From assembly GCA_009760855.2 (NCBI GenBank), contig WPIO01000001.1:6239501-6303500 (forward strand): a DNA stretch of 64,000 nt, in the 5' to 3' direction. The notes beneath the pieces were generated by a model that did no database searches, had not been told where the DNA came from, and saw only the letters and a list, made by a program, of their open reading frames with translations. The first letter of the stretch is position 1. Each line of letters starts with the position of its first letter. Positions 9,906-21,200 of this stretch are shown here, piece by piece. This stretch comes from Cristatella mucedo. Its lineage: Eukaryota; Bryozoa; Phylactolaemata; Cristatellidae. Position numbers and translations under genes: made by a program.

Positions 9906-10924
9906 CGTCGTGCAATTTGAGAAAGCTGGTTGCCATTCAAGTGCGAACGCCAGCGACATAAGCAAGCACGCTTCGAGGAAATTGATCGAGTTTGGGATGT
10001 TTAGAGGAGGCAGGGATTAAAGCACAGCAACAACTTCTGCACGAAGATGAAAACCGGATACACTATGAAAAAGGACCTAGTGCGGATGGATCCCCGAGGT
10101 GCTCGTCTTTTTAACGGCTCGTCTGATTACCGTTGGCCATTGCCGTCAATGCTCGTAAATATCCCACTGACATAATAGGATATAGGTATATGAGGCGATA
10201 GGGTCTAAACCCTTGCAGTGCAGTGCCATTAATGCCGTGGCAAGTTTCTATAGCACTCTAGACTTGGCATGCATCCAGTGGCATCAAATGCTCTCGGTAG
10301 ATCGAGCAGAGCTGGCAGCTGAGATTCAAGACAAAGCAGCATTCTGAGACCGGTGTAGGAGCTAGAGGCAGCCTAGATGAACTTCTGCCAGCAGCCGTCT
10401 GCCGTACCGAGGCAGGAGAAGCCAACGGCACCCATACGAACGTGGATGACTCACGCAGAGGTGAGGTCACCTACTTACTGCAATCGCTTGGCCGGAGGGA
10501 AATACCGAGACAGGAGTGTAACCTCGAATTTAGGTTCCTCCCTCTGCCCCCTGACCCTTGCGTGACTGCAAGATTGCCCCGTGCAATTGGCCCAAATACA
10601 GTTACCAGCCATCAACCTACACGAATCCACTCAAGCTGTTGCTCACTCTGGCTCCAGCTGCCAGCTTACAATCTAGTGGCTTGAGAGAGAGAGGCTCGAG
10701 GGCGAGATGAAATAGAGGCTCCGATTGACTGTTGGTCGGCCGGCTGGCTGGCTCGAGCTCTACAGATTGACCTGAAGCGACTCTGAATTTCTGCAGGCTG
10801 GTTTCTTTGGATCCGAGCACAAGCATCCGGAAGCACAAGCCTCCCAATCTGGCTATTCGCTCTCGACACACGATTGGCAGGCCTCCTTTCCTCTGCGATC
10901 GGTTGCACTATTCAAAAGCTTATT
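9906..10924. other. Stretch without recognised genes
   Basis: Several 60-84 codon frames overlap on both strands (10258-10908), with no domain and no consistent coding signal. No repeat family recognised. Confidence 0.35.
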
Positions 10925-11125
10925 TACTGTGCATACTGCCATTAACCTTACTTGCATGCTGACCCAGTGCATGCCGCCTCTAACCGTGTGATACTTGTTG
11001 TCATTGAGCATGCTACCACTAACCACTCAATCATTGTTCCTTTGCAGCAAATGTAAAGTGCCTACAGAGAGATTAAGTTCACTGATGGCGCTATACACAT
11101 GTATTATTCTTATTATTTGCAGTGT
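10925..11125 (+). mobile_element. LINE family A 3' UTR and tail
   Basis: Contains 'gcatgctgacccagtgcatg', 'tttgcagcaaatgtaaagtg', 'cctacagagagattaagttc' and a final ATT-rich end, all in the order seen in 9260-9497. No coding part is retained. Confidence 0.8.
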
Positions 11126-12778
11126 GCCCTTTTTGTGTCACACATCCATCGGCTTACACGTGTCACCTTTAAATTAAAATATTCTTTCGGTTTGCGTTTG
11201 CACTCATTGGTGGCCAAGTCGCCAAAGAGCGCTCACACCATTGCTACGTACAGCTTTGCCACCGAGCCACTTAAAAGAAGATATTTCAGGACATAAGGAA
11301 CCGCCTTTACTGCCTTGCTTAAACGAGGATACCTACCACATCTGAAGTGCCCTGAGCGAAGTCAAAAATCGGTCACTTTTGTGGTAGCAGGGGGAGAGAC
11401 TGCACAAGTGAATCCGTTGGCACTAATTCTACTGCCAGCTTCGTGTACACAGTCAGTCGCAGCAGCAGCTGATGATGCGTGCTGGCTAATCGAAAATGAA
11501 GCACATAATTAGCCTAAAAGAACTCTGGAGTCGGAAAAGCACACCGTCCCTGCGCATCGCCGTCTCTACGTCTAGTAAGTAGCAGTTGCCCCTTGCAGCA
11601 TGCAGCTAACAATGACAGCAGGTGAGATCATTCCTTAGGAGGCTGAGCTAGTCGGTTGAACTGCAACCTGCTTCTCCTGTCTTCAAGACAGAAATCGCTG
11701 CAACGCGAGAATCACGATGTGAGAGAATCGAACCGGTACGAGTTGCCGGACGTTGTAGGCAGGAGAGAGCTGTTTACAAGCTGGTTTTCGCTGATGGTGC
11801 TTAAAGACAAGTCCACTTGCACATCATCGATGTCAGCATTGTTTAAGGACCCATGTGAAACGCCTGGGCTATTCCACGGCACCAACTTGGACAGAAATGC
11901 TTACATGAATGCTCAGCCTGATATCTGGCGTATGGTCTTGCAGGGTGATTCATTTTATGGTGGCAGTGCTAACGATGAAGACCTGTGACTCTTCTAACCG
12001 TGAGAGGCTTTAAGCAGTCTGTACAGTCATCAATGATACAAAGCAAATGCATCAGTTGAAGAAACCTGAGACACAAGGTGATAAATCTATTGTCATTTGC
12101 TAGGGTAGTCCAGAGGGCTCATGTTCGGATTTAACCTGTTAAATCCTGCTGCAGATAAGTTTGCATGCCTAAAATTGAAGATTAACTGTGAATGATCATC
12201 ATTGTATTTACAGGTTTCACTGGTAGCAACTTGCTGATGACCATTCAAATAATCTAACGTATTAAACCAAAGGGAGCTTGCCTTTATGACTTTACGGAGT
12301 GACAGACAGAGATTGATACATTACATTACATTACTATCATATCCGGACAGCAACGTGGTCCAAACAGTATTGAGTAGTTAAAACTGACATTGGAAGCATT
12401 TTCTGTACATTTTCATACCTAACAAAGCTTACATCAAAGAATATGCATAAGTGGCCAGAAGTTACATCGCCTATTATTTACTAAACTAATCCTTCTAAAC
12501 GTAGTGTATCTGAGTTCTAGAAGTAGAGGTGATATCATACGAATGCTAAGCTAGAATGTTTGGTCGCCATTCAGAACTCGATGCTTAATAAACAATCATT
12601 CACTCTGGCAAATTCCCTGGGCTTATACAGATTGGACGGAATCTAGGATAACTGAATGACTCGTGAAGCAATGACCCGCAATTCAATGGGGCTCCCTACT
12701 CACCGTATGTGTGTGCGTACCTAGATGGGGGCAAGGGGTCAACCGTCCTTATTCTATACAGAATCATTTGGTAGTGCT
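11126..12778. other. Gene-poor stretch with one candidate frame
   Basis: A 110-codon frame at 11656-11988 (+) is fairly protein-like in composition (ends in an acidic tail NDEDL) but has no domain I recognise and opens with TTG. An (ATTAC)3 run lies near 12318-12335. No mobile element recognised. Confidence 0.3.
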
Positions 12779-12828
12779 TCCTTTACAGCATCTGTAAAGT
12801 CTTGAGAGAGAGTTATAATAATAACATT
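12779..12828 (+). mobile_element. LINE A-type 3' tail fragment
   Basis: 'acagcatctgtaaagtcttg' plus 'agagagagttataata' matches LINE A ends. It abuts, tail to tail, the minus-strand copy beginning at 12829. Confidence 0.55.
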
Positions 12829-13928
12829 AATAATGATGCACTTGATCAAGCGCCCTCACAGAACTCAATCTCTTTCTAGGCACTTTACATTCTCTGCAAA
12901 GGGAAACGCGATTGAATGGTGAGTAATATCATGCTTGATAAACAACATGAATAACACGGTTAGGGGTGACATGCACAGGGTCAGCATGCAAATGTGGTTG
13001 GTGACAACATGCACAGTGTCAGCACGCATAAGCACATGAAAGACGAATCACGGGAACCCACTAAATGCTGTCCTAAATAGGTGTGTTTTTAAGTTCTTTT
13101 TAAATGTGGTCAAGTCAGGGGATGTTCTGACACAAGTCGGGAGGGAGTTCCAGGCTTTGGGAGTATACGAACTAAATGCACGGTCTCCAAAGGATTTGAG
13201 CTTTGTACGAGGTATTGGTAAACTGTTGGATTCCGAAAAGCGGGTGATACTATGCTTGACCTGGTGCGGGAGTAGATCTGAGAGATAGGCTGGAGCTAAA
13301 GATTGAAGTGACTTCAAAGTGAGCGACAAAACCTTGAAGTCGATCCGTTGCTTGACTGGTAGCCAGTGCAGGTCAGTGATAAGTGGTGTGATGTGGCAAC
13401 TGCGACGCTCACGACAGACAAGCCTAGCTGCAGAATTTTGCACCAGCTATAATCGCCTGATTGCACATGCCAGCAGGCCAGCAAGCAGTGAGTTACAGAA
13501 GTCAAGACGGGATGTCACAAATGCATGGACCAACTTGGACGTGGTATCTTTATTTAAACAAGCCCGAATTTTAGCAATGTTATGCAGCTGAAAGTAGGCA
13601 GATTTGACTGTGGAGCTGATGTGGTGGTCTAACGAGAGGTCACTTTGGAACATGACACCTAGATTTCGAGCTGATTCAACAGGAGATCTGCTGGCGGAGC
13701 CAATTTTGAGTGTTAGCCTTTCCAATTTCTCAATCACACTGGGTTTGCCCATAACTAGTAAGTTAGTTTTATCATCGTTTAGTTTTTGAAAATTTGCTGC
13801 CATCCATGTGCGGATGTCATCAATACACGCAGCAAGTGAGTTGATAGAATTCGAGGTGCTCGAAGGCTGGGAGGAATCAAAGCAAAGGTACAACTGAGTG
13901 TCATACATACAACTGAATTCCAGTTCTC
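12829..13928 (-). mobile_element. LINE family A, young 5'-truncated copy
   Basis: It runs on the minus strand from the catalytic region (13920) to a complete 3' tail (12829-12900, 'gcgccctcacagaactcaat'). Over 13080-13250 it is about 95% identical by eye to the copy at 45304-45474. Its 5' end lies inside a pogo/Tigger transposase fossil, so this insertion is younger than that transposon. Confidence 0.9.
13048..13925 (-). pseudogene. LINE A ORF2 C-terminal part (reverse transcriptase end), one in-frame stop
   Basis: The minus frame starts at the YADD box position, but this reads MYDTQLYLCFD with two expected residues missing. It continues [58 protein letters not shown], then a TAG at 13447-13449 where Gln is expected. 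It resumes [30 protein letters not shown] and ends [13 protein letters not shown]. In CR1/L2-group elements this region finishes the reverse transcriptase and a thumb-like C-terminus. No endonuclease is present, so the copy cannot move by itself. Confidence 0.88.
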
Positions 13929-13929
13929 T

Positions 13930-14650
13930 CAGGGTGCTATAAAAATGCATTATCAATAAGCAGTAGCACAGACTTACCCGGGTGCATTATTGAACTATTA
14001 TATGATTTCGACTACTATTAAAAACCTCAAAAATCATCCAAGCTGTAGTATTACACCTCACAGGCAGCTGAGTCAGATCAATATTATTTAAGCATCTGGC
14101 TTGGTCGATTTTCCTATCGCAAGTGGCTTTATCTTCTTACGTTCAGCGAAGTAGAGAGTGCTGTCGTAATTCTTTCATTTGAATTATTTCTGCTTATAGC
14201 AACGCTGCCTCATAGGTGACATGTCACACACTTGGTTGTGGTGAATGGGGTCAACTTAATCTATCTTGAACATGTCTTTCGACTCATGGCCTCCGCATAT
14301 AGCAGCCAACTTCTCTTTCCACTTCTCTACCACGGCATTGGTGACCTCACTCTTCTTGCCGAATATTTTGAAAAAAAATGTCTAGCCTTTTAATGAGATC
14401 TCATGCCAGCCATTTGACCTAGGAATTGAGCCCACTTTTAGCTCCTCGGCAAACCGTAAAATTTGCTCCTGAATGAAAGGACCGCTGACAGATACCCGCT
14501 GGGTAATGCATTCTTTGAACCATTCCCACGATAGGGTATTGATATTTTCATTTTCTAATCTACCCTTAGACAATGCTGCTGGCGATTTTAGAGCATGGGT
14601 GAGTTGCACTAACCAGCAGAGAAAAATAGTTCTTATTAATGTGCATGCAA
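13930..14650 (-). pseudogene. pogo/Tigger-family (CENPB-like) DNA transposase remnant
   Basis: Minus frames give, in order: SKGRLENENINTLSWEWFKE and VSVSGPFIQEQILRFAEEL then SNGWHEI (the Tc5/CENPB-type helix-turn-helix, about 14410-14620); VEKWKEKLAAICGG and DMFKID followed by a stop where Tigger proteins have NADETGLF (first catalytic Asp at 14259-14261); IKPLAIGKSTKP, then in a shifted frame ARCLNNIDLTQLPVRC with TTAWMIFEVF; and KSVLLLIDNAF (second catalytic Asp at 13952-13954). Order and spacing are those of Tigger/Jerky proteins. There are at least two frame changes and several stops, and the C-terminus is missing where LINE A begins. Known role: nuclear cut-and-paste transposition at TA sites. 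Confidence 0.85.
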
Positions 14651-14767
14651 CGCAAAGGTAATCATTAATTGAAGTTAGGTTCACTCTCTTGTTTTCTCGA
14701 CTTTTTGCTGCTGGTCTCCATGGTTATGCAGATCGCCATAGATCTTGGCCTTATAGATGATAATAAA

Positions 14768-14924
14768 TAATTGTTAGCTTATTTAGCAGCCTAGCATACA
14801 TAGCGGTAGAAGAGCCTTAACGGCTATAACCACCGTTTGCTGTTAGTAATACAGAATCACTCAGTGGGATTCGTACCCACTACTGTGAACAGCGAGCACC
14901 TTACCTCTTGGGCCATCACGGCCC
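14768..14924 (-). mobile_element. SINE S1
   Basis: The minus strand has the head 'gggccgtgatggcccaagag' with 'gtaaggtgctcgctg', a damaged B box (complement of 'gattcgtaccc' near 14869-14879), the body 'gccgttaaggctcttctacc' and the end 'gctgctaaataagctaac'. Confidence 0.85.
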
Positions 14925-15084
14925 TTACGGTTTGCTATTCGCCCCGGGGTATTCTTTCCAGTCCACACACCCTTGCTCTTTGCTGCTGAGTTTTTCAAGC
15001 ATTTAGTTTTGTTATTTAATTAATCTTGTCCCTTAAGATAAGCTCTTTGCATCGATTTAAGCAAATTCATCAAAATGAAATATG

Positions 15085-15118
15085 TATATATAATTCATTA
15101 TATAATGAATTATATATA
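15085..15118. repeat. Perfect 34-bp AT palindrome
   Basis: The sequence is its own reverse complement over 17 bp per side, centred between 15101 and 15102, with core 'attcattataatgaat'-like halves around TA. It directly abuts the tail of an S2 copy and could extrude as a cruciform. Confidence 0.95.
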
Positions 15119-15250
15119 ACATTGATATAGCACACTACGAGAGCTAAATCTATATCCAGGTGCTTCACATACGCCGAAGTGCCTGAGAGCACAACCTCGA
15201 CCTCCATCAAAGGGTGGTGCCTGACAATCTGGGGTAAACCAGCTGGCCGT
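15119..15250 (-). mobile_element. SINE S2, diverged
   Basis: The minus strand shows the S2 tail ('aagcacctggatatagattt', 'agctctcgtagtgtgctata') at 15119-15172 and a weaker tRNA-like head up to about 15250 ('gaggtcgaggttgtgctctc'). Confidence 0.6.
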
Positions 15251-15793
15251 CAAACAGCACAGGGCGCTACGTGAAGACTCCATGCCGGGCTCTTTCCGCC
15301 GAGGCTAGCCGAAGTAGCTCAAATAAGGACTCCTCGCTGTCTCCGCGTCCGTGTCCGTATTTGAAGCGAATTCGCTGACAGCCAGCGCAGCGCATCCGGC
15401 ACCGACCTGCTCCGAGCTTCCGACCACCGATGAGTAGGGCAAGCTACCCCTATCTCTATCCTGGCAGGAGCGTCAGCCAGCCTGCGCTCTTTGCCTCTCT
15501 TTTACCAACAGGACGCAAGAATCGAATGGCGGAGCTGACGCTATTTCAAAAACAAGCAGCCTACTTCAGCTACGATCTGAGCAACTTCCACGAGCTGCGA
15601 CTACTCGGCTCTCGGGCTGCAGCCGACGCAAACCGGAAGCCCCTTCCTAGCATCCCGATACTGCGAAGATCGAAGCGATTATCTTGCATCTGCTGATGCC
15701 AGATAAATTGGCTAAATCATGGAGCATGTAGCTCTCAGCAGGAGCTTTCGGGGCAGGCGGCCAGATTGGCCTGGCATATGTTAGTCGGATGGA
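15251..15793. other. Stretch with one weak open frame
   Basis: An 88-codon ATG frame at 15430-15696 (+) shows no domain or signal peptide. Upstream sequence is moderately CpG-rich. Treated as unproven. Confidence 0.3.
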
Positions 15794-15966
15794 AGAAAAT
15801 ACTAGCTGATTTAACAGCCTGCTTTGTATAGCGACAGAAGACCCTTGGTGGCTATCACCACCGCTTGCAGCGGCGATAAAGAATCGCCCACCACATGATT
15901 TGAACCCACGTCCTCGGGACCTAGGTCGTGAAAAGCAACCGCCTTACCTGGTGAGCCACCACGGTT
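15794..15966 (-). mobile_element. SINE S1, near complete
   Basis: The minus strand reads head 'ggtggctcaccaggtaaggc', 'acgacctaggtcccgaggac', a degenerate B box (complement of 'gatttgaaccc', 15898-15908), 'gcaagcggtggtgatagcca' and end 'aaatcagctagtattttctt'. Confidence 0.88.
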
Positions 15967-16087
15967 GGAATTGGCGCATATGGAAAGATAACGTGTGTCT
16001 CAGGGACCCAAGCAGCCATGGCTTTGGCTTTTGTGGCGTTGCGCTCTAAACGCATATGTACAGATTGCTCACAAATCAGATTCGGCT

Positions 16088-16246
<159 letters not shown>

Positions 16247-16249
16247 AAT

Positions 16250-17200
16250 ACCAGGCTGTGACAACTGGAGTGATAGTGAGTTGGAATGCAGAACGAAAAT
16301 AATAAGACATATATGACAGTGCGTGCATTCAAAAGAAGGAATGTGGTGAGTTTATGTTGCTTCCTGAAATTCCAGAGGCCTTAAATGGGTCTACTACAGT
16401 CGTGCGACTAGATGGTCCATGAGGTTGGTGCCAGTCTAACAGCAAAGGATGGTGCTACAGTAGTAGTGAAACAGCTTAGTGGAAAGCCAGCAGAGATGGC
16501 ATGTGACAGACTAGCAAACACACACGTGAGTGCATTTTTCCCTCGCAGTTCTCGGAATAATGTTAGTAACGTCAACTGAAAGCAATGTCCGCTAAGCTCT
16601 GAAAGGCTTTTATAGCGCTATTTTGGTACGACGTTGAGCATTTTTTCCTTGGCCAATAGGAATACAGGGGCTTCGCATTTCACATCCGGAAGACTTGGCA
16701 CCAGATGGCCATCGTGTTGCGAAGGGTGCTAAAGCGACTTCCTCATAAGTCTGCACAGAACGCGATGCATTCCCATATATGGCGTACACAGAGCACTCAA
16801 ATCAGAGTCGCAGCCGACAAGAGCCAGATGCCGGTCAAGCCCTTGAAAGCCTTGGAGTTGCGAATAGCGACTTGTAGGTAGAGCATCAACGTGCGAGTGA
16901 ATGAGGCCGGCAATGACATAAGGCGGCAGTAAACACCACCCATACCTCAGTACAAAAAGACCGTGTCCATAGAGTAGAGAAGTCGATTCGACAGCGATGG
17001 AGGACGTCACAGACGTCCAACTGCAGCCACAACGGATAGCAGCTCTCGCAAAGCTTAAAGCCTAGAAGACTTTTGCTAAGGCACAGCTGGCTTCGGCTTT
17101 TATGCTGCCTGACCATAGGTTATCATATAGCAATCGTAATTCAGGAATAGCGAATAATGAATATTTCAGCCTTCATAATTTAGCTGACGTAGCACACAAA
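16250..17200. other. Gene-poor stretch with a possible short exon
   Basis: On the plus strand about 16410-16525 encodes a protein-like run (HEVGASLTAKDGATVVVKQL then SGKPAEMACDRLANTH) ending at a good donor match (CAC then GTGAGT, 16525-16530). No family could be assigned. The rest shows no recognisable feature. Confidence 0.25.
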
Positions 17201-17220
17201 AATAAAAAATTAAAATTAAA

Positions 17221-17388
17221 TAATAGCCGAATTAACAGCCTCCTTTGTACAGCGACAGAAAAGCCTTTGTGGCTATTGCCGTCGCTTGGAGCGACGGTAT
17301 CGAATCACCCACCGCAGGATTCGAACCCACGACCTCGGGATCGACGTCGTGAAGAGCAACCGCCTTACCTAGTGTACCATCACGGCTC
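17221..17388 (-). mobile_element. SINE S1, well preserved
   Basis: The minus strand has a full head ('gccgtgatggtacactaggt'), a clean B box ('gggttcgaatcc' as complement of 17318-17329), the body and 'aattcggctattatttaatt'. AT-rich sequence at 17200-17220 forms its tail. Confidence 0.9.
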
Positions 17389-18921
17389 ATCATTCAGTTC
17401 ATTTCAGGACCTGTCCCCCTCCGGCCCCTTGTGAGCACGTGAGTTCAACATTTGGATAAAGATTTCGCATGTCGATGCGGACCGGCGTGATTTTGGAAAG
17501 CAGGCGTCGTGTAGTTTCAACCATAGATTCACAGAAACGTGCGACCAGAGATCTTCGGAGAATACAGATCAGCCAATTTCACTTGACAGCTCAATTTTAG
17601 GAAGCTGATATATTCCCGAGGGACTAGTTAAATAGCAGCCAACAAGAGAAGCTAATTTCGAGACACCTCGATAAGATTAAATAGAGTAATTTCGCTGAAC
17701 AAGCATCTGCTTGTATGCGATGCGAAGAAGTACGAGATATCGTAGGGCTAACAAGACCGAGGATGCGTAATGTCAGTAGAAACAGATGAGTTGGCGAGAA
17801 TCCTGGACGTCGTTGCATAGATAGCGAGTTCGGCTCCCAATGACGAAACGAGGTGTGTTTCATTTCTTCATAGTGCGAGGGCAGACCTTTTCCGCGAGTT
17901 GACGCTGCTAAAGACAAACGCGCTAGCGCTTCCTGCTCCCTCCTTCGAGAGGCAAGCTAGGGCTGGCTGGGTAGATGTCGGCGATTGCCTGTCTCGTGCT
18001 GGAGACATTTTCCTGTGAGGGCACAGTCTTGCACAGTGCCTATGTAAAGCCCGAGGCTCGAAGCGAACGGTTGTCCTTGGGAATTTCTTCTATTGTCCGC
18101 TTGTAAGATTGTTATTGTCCGCTTGTAAGATATGCCTCGCCGTGACCACGGCAATCTCTCTATTTGTCGTACGACGGTTGATTCGAGGGCCAAGCTCACG
18201 TATTGCTATCCTAATCCTCTGTTTTGTCTTTCCTTCGGCGTCGCAGGCGTTAGCTTTGCCGCTGCCCACCTGGACGATGGAATTACCTTAATACTGATGA
18301 CAGCCTGGCAGTCCCTTCTTACGAAAGTCGACCATAATCTGATCCTTGTTAGTAGAACGCCTACGCGGTGAGCCGTTTTCGGCAAGCAATTCACGAATTC
18401 GAATATTTAGGTGCCTGGGGCAATAGTGCGAGACAAATGTCTTAATATTTTTTGCGCGATTGGTTTGATAAGCAATATCTCTCGCTCCTACTTGCGGCTA
18501 ATAACCAGGAAGGCTTTACCTGTGTCGTGAAAGCCGTGAGCCGCTTCGTCATAACTTTAGAGCCTTAACAAGATGCCCCTGCACCGAATGCCGTAAAATC
18601 ACCGTAGAAAAGGTGCTCGCTTGTTCTGGCTGCAGAACTAAAGTCTTACTCGCCTTACTTACTAAAGGCATACACGGCTTTCTACTATTGCTCCAGTCGG
18701 GAAGGAAGATTTATAAAAACTGAATGCTTCGATCAAGACCCGTTAGATGAAATTATAGAAATTCTCTTCTAGCGGTTGCAGTTTAATTCGCGAGCCTGAT
18801 AATTTGTTTAGGCGAGCATCCCTGAACAACACTCGGCTCCCTGTTAGAGCAGGATAGGTCTTCTAGTAATCAAGAAGTGATCCTAACATCGGCAATTTAG
18901 CTAAAGAGGTTCAGAGATTCA
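17389..18921. other. Stretch without recognised genes
   Basis: Contains a perfect 18-bp tandem repeat ('attgtccgcttgtaagat') at 18092-18109 and 18114-18131. Short overlapping frames on both strands (17624-18394) have no motifs. Confidence 0.35.
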
Positions 18922-19060
18922 GTTTGGTCCAGCGGTTAAGGTGCTCGCCCCAACCAAGGTCTGGCTGAGGTTGTGGGCTTCTTTCGCCGAGGCATATGTG
19001 AAGCGCCTGAATTTAGATAAAGTTTTCTTGGGGCTCTATACCAACGAATTATATTTTTCT
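18922..19060 (+). mobile_element. SINE S2
   Basis: Head 'tttggtccagcggttaaggt' followed by 'gctcgccccaacc' looks like a tRNA D-arm and A box. The B box is decayed ('gtgggcttctttc'). The 3' half 'gtgaagcgcctgaatttaga' with 'ttcttggggctctata' matches the LINE A tail. Confidence 0.85.
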
Positions 19061-19205
19061 ATCTATCTATTAGATATCTCTCACTGCCGCAGTTATCTGT
19101 CACTCTCGAGTCATGTTATGTGAGAGTACATGAAGTCAGGACTGCTGATCCTTCCTGCTAGGCTCATGTTGCCTGGTCAGCTTTGATCTGGCAAGGCCAA
19201 AATAT

Positions 19206-19370
19206 GTCGTGGAAGGACTCTTAATCTAGGGTTAAGTTGCTTGCACCTCACGACCTAGGTCGTGGGTTTGAATCCTGCAGTAGGCAGTATATTGTTGCCC
19301 ACTAAAGGTGGCAGTGACAGCCAACACGGCTCTTGTGGCGCTATAAATAGAGCTGCTGAATCAGTTATTC
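19206..19370 (+). mobile_element. SINE S1
   Basis: Head weak ('ctagggttaagttgcttgca'), 'cacgacctaggtcgtgggtt' then 'tgaatcctgcagtaggca' holds the B box. The end reads 'gagctgctgaatcagttatt'. It lies 140 bp downstream of an S2 copy in the same orientation. Confidence 0.85.
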
Positions 19371-19408
19371 TTTACTTTTTCTGTATGGTTCTTACGAGCA
19401 CTGTGTTC

Positions 19409-19562
19409 TGGTTTGAACGAGTGGTTAAGGCGCTTGCTTTTAACGACTGAGGTTATAGTGAATGTATTTGATGACCGAGATCGTGGGCTCGAGCCCCGTA
19501 GCATAAGTGAAGCGCCTGAATAGAGATTAAGTTTTCTTAGGGTACTATTCAATTGAATTGTG
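19409..19562 (+). mobile_element. SINE S2, long-head subfamily
   Basis: Head 'ggtttgaacgagtggttaag', then an extra segment containing 'gaatgtatttgat' (19460-19472) between the D-arm region and the B box 'gtgggctcgagccccg'. The same insertion occurs in the S2 copy at 32931-33088. Tail 'gaagcgcctgaatagagatt' complete. Confidence 0.85.
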
Positions 19563-19696
19563 TATATTACGAGCGTAGTATGCTTTTAGGAACAAATGCC
19601 TTACTTAGCCTTGGGATTGCTGCTGCTACTCTTGTTTTGCTGTGTAATCTCGCCTGTCACAAAAGGTTAAGCAAGAATAAAGTAAAGGAGTGGTGT

Positions 19697-19756
19697 AATT
19701 TAATTTGTCTGGCCCGTTACGATAACTAAATCTCTATCCAGGTGGATCACACATTA
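19697..19756 (-). mobile_element. SINE S2 tail fragment
   Basis: The plus text 'ctaaatctctatccaggtgg' is the complement of the S2/LINE A tail. Head not seen. Confidence 0.55.
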
Positions 19757-19942
19757 TAATTATAAACTAGCAGTGTTTGACCTAATGAAGCTCCGTTGTC
19801 CACCAAAACCATCTGGATGTACTAAGCCTCGGTTAGAAGATTAGCTCAGAGTAGCATTTCCTTACCATACGCGCTAAATATGTAGGGCACCGTGGACGTA
19901 CTTTCGCACTTGAGAGCACCGTATGAGCATGTATCTAAAAAA

Positions 19943-20100
19943 AAGGTCAGATGATTCATGAGCCTCACTTATAAAGCATCAGAAAAGCCGTAGATGCTAT
20001 AAACCACCATTTGCAGCGTGCAATAAAGGATTGCTAACAGCAGAACTCGAACCCACGACCTGGTTCCGAAGAGCAACACCCAGGCTGTGCATGGTGCCCA
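19943..20100 (-). mobile_element. SINE S1, diverged
   Basis: Complement of 'gagcctcacttataaagcat', 'agaaaagccgtagatgctat' and 'actcgaacccacgacctggt'. The order is that of S1, and the head is eroded. Confidence 0.75.
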
Positions 20101-21064
20101 ATGTTGAAAAGCTATGCAAACTCAAGTTCAGCGCTGGAGCTAAGAAAATCTTTATTATTTATGTAGCGTTGGAAATACATATAAGTACGATCCCTTTTTC
20201 GAGGAACAAGCGTCTCCCTTTATTAAAACATCATCAAACGCTAAGCTAGCATGACCTATGATATAAAATGTATTTTTGAGAACTACGGAGCCACACGTTA
20301 ATCTCTAGCAACTGACTTTAATTAGTGCGATCTAGCCCAGAAATTGAACTCGCCATTCAGAATCAAATGCCGTAAAAAATGTAGCGACATTCAAAAAACA
20401 ATCCCAATGCAAATGGAGACGAAGCCTCGCGATTGAACTACCGATCGTCATCATTCAAGTTGAAGGGCTGATCAGTCAGTCGCTCTTGCATGCGGAACGT
20501 CTGCATTTCCTCCCTGAAAAGTTAAAAAGAAAACGCAGTGCAGAATGAATAACGATCCTGGCCAAGATAACTGGCAGTCGAAACAAAAAGGAGGCATTCT
20601 TCACGATTGCTTGAGTGGACCCAAGAAATCGCAGGGCGTGACTGCACTGTCAAGGAGCTGACAGTAGGCTTAGATCGATGGAGTGCTTCAGTAAATAAAA
20701 AGAAGATTGCATCAGCAGTGAGACTGCATACGATGCTGCCTCTGCTCCGACGGTCCTCTGCTATGGCCCTGCGGAGTTAAGTCGGTACCACAGAGCACCC
20801 AGACTTCGAACGACGAATTGAGCACACGCGCGCTCAATGTGCGATCCGGTTTTAGTCAATCACCGACCTCAAGCTGTCTCAGTTGTATCGGATTTTCTAA
20901 GCAGGGCTCGCCCGATTGAACAACAGAGGCCCTTAATACCGGCGAGACAAAACCGGGGGAAATATTTCCACCTCCCGCAGAAAGTAATCCTGCGACGTCG
21001 CTACATCAGTAAGTGCGATCTTCCATTTTATTTCAAGAGGATGAAAGTTTAACTGTATGATGCC
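20101..21064. other. Stretch without recognised genes
   Basis: A 71-codon frame (20837-21052, +) has no motif. No repeats recognised. Confidence 0.35.
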
Positions 21065-21200
21065 CCTGCTCCTAGCCTGTTGGTAAGTTGCGCACACTTC
21101 ACCCCGGGTCGTTGGCTCGGGTCCCTGCAGCAGGCAACAACGTATAGCTCACGCGACGGCTCTTCTACCCGCTAAATAGATTAGGCTGATAAATTACCAA
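21065..21200 (+). mobile_element. SINE S1, diverged
   Basis: Order of S1 parts is kept: 'ggtaagttgcgcacacttca', 'gggtcgttggctcgggtccc', 'tgcagcaggcaac', 'gacggctcttctacccgcta', 'aggctgataaattacc'. Confidence 0.75.

Noticed and set aside
13919-13948. LINE A-like tail upstream of the young LINE A copy ('agttctctcagggtgctata')
   Set aside because: The bases read through as pogo/Tigger transposase codons; the likeness to a LINE tail is short and probably accidental, though it could have acted as microhomology at the junction.
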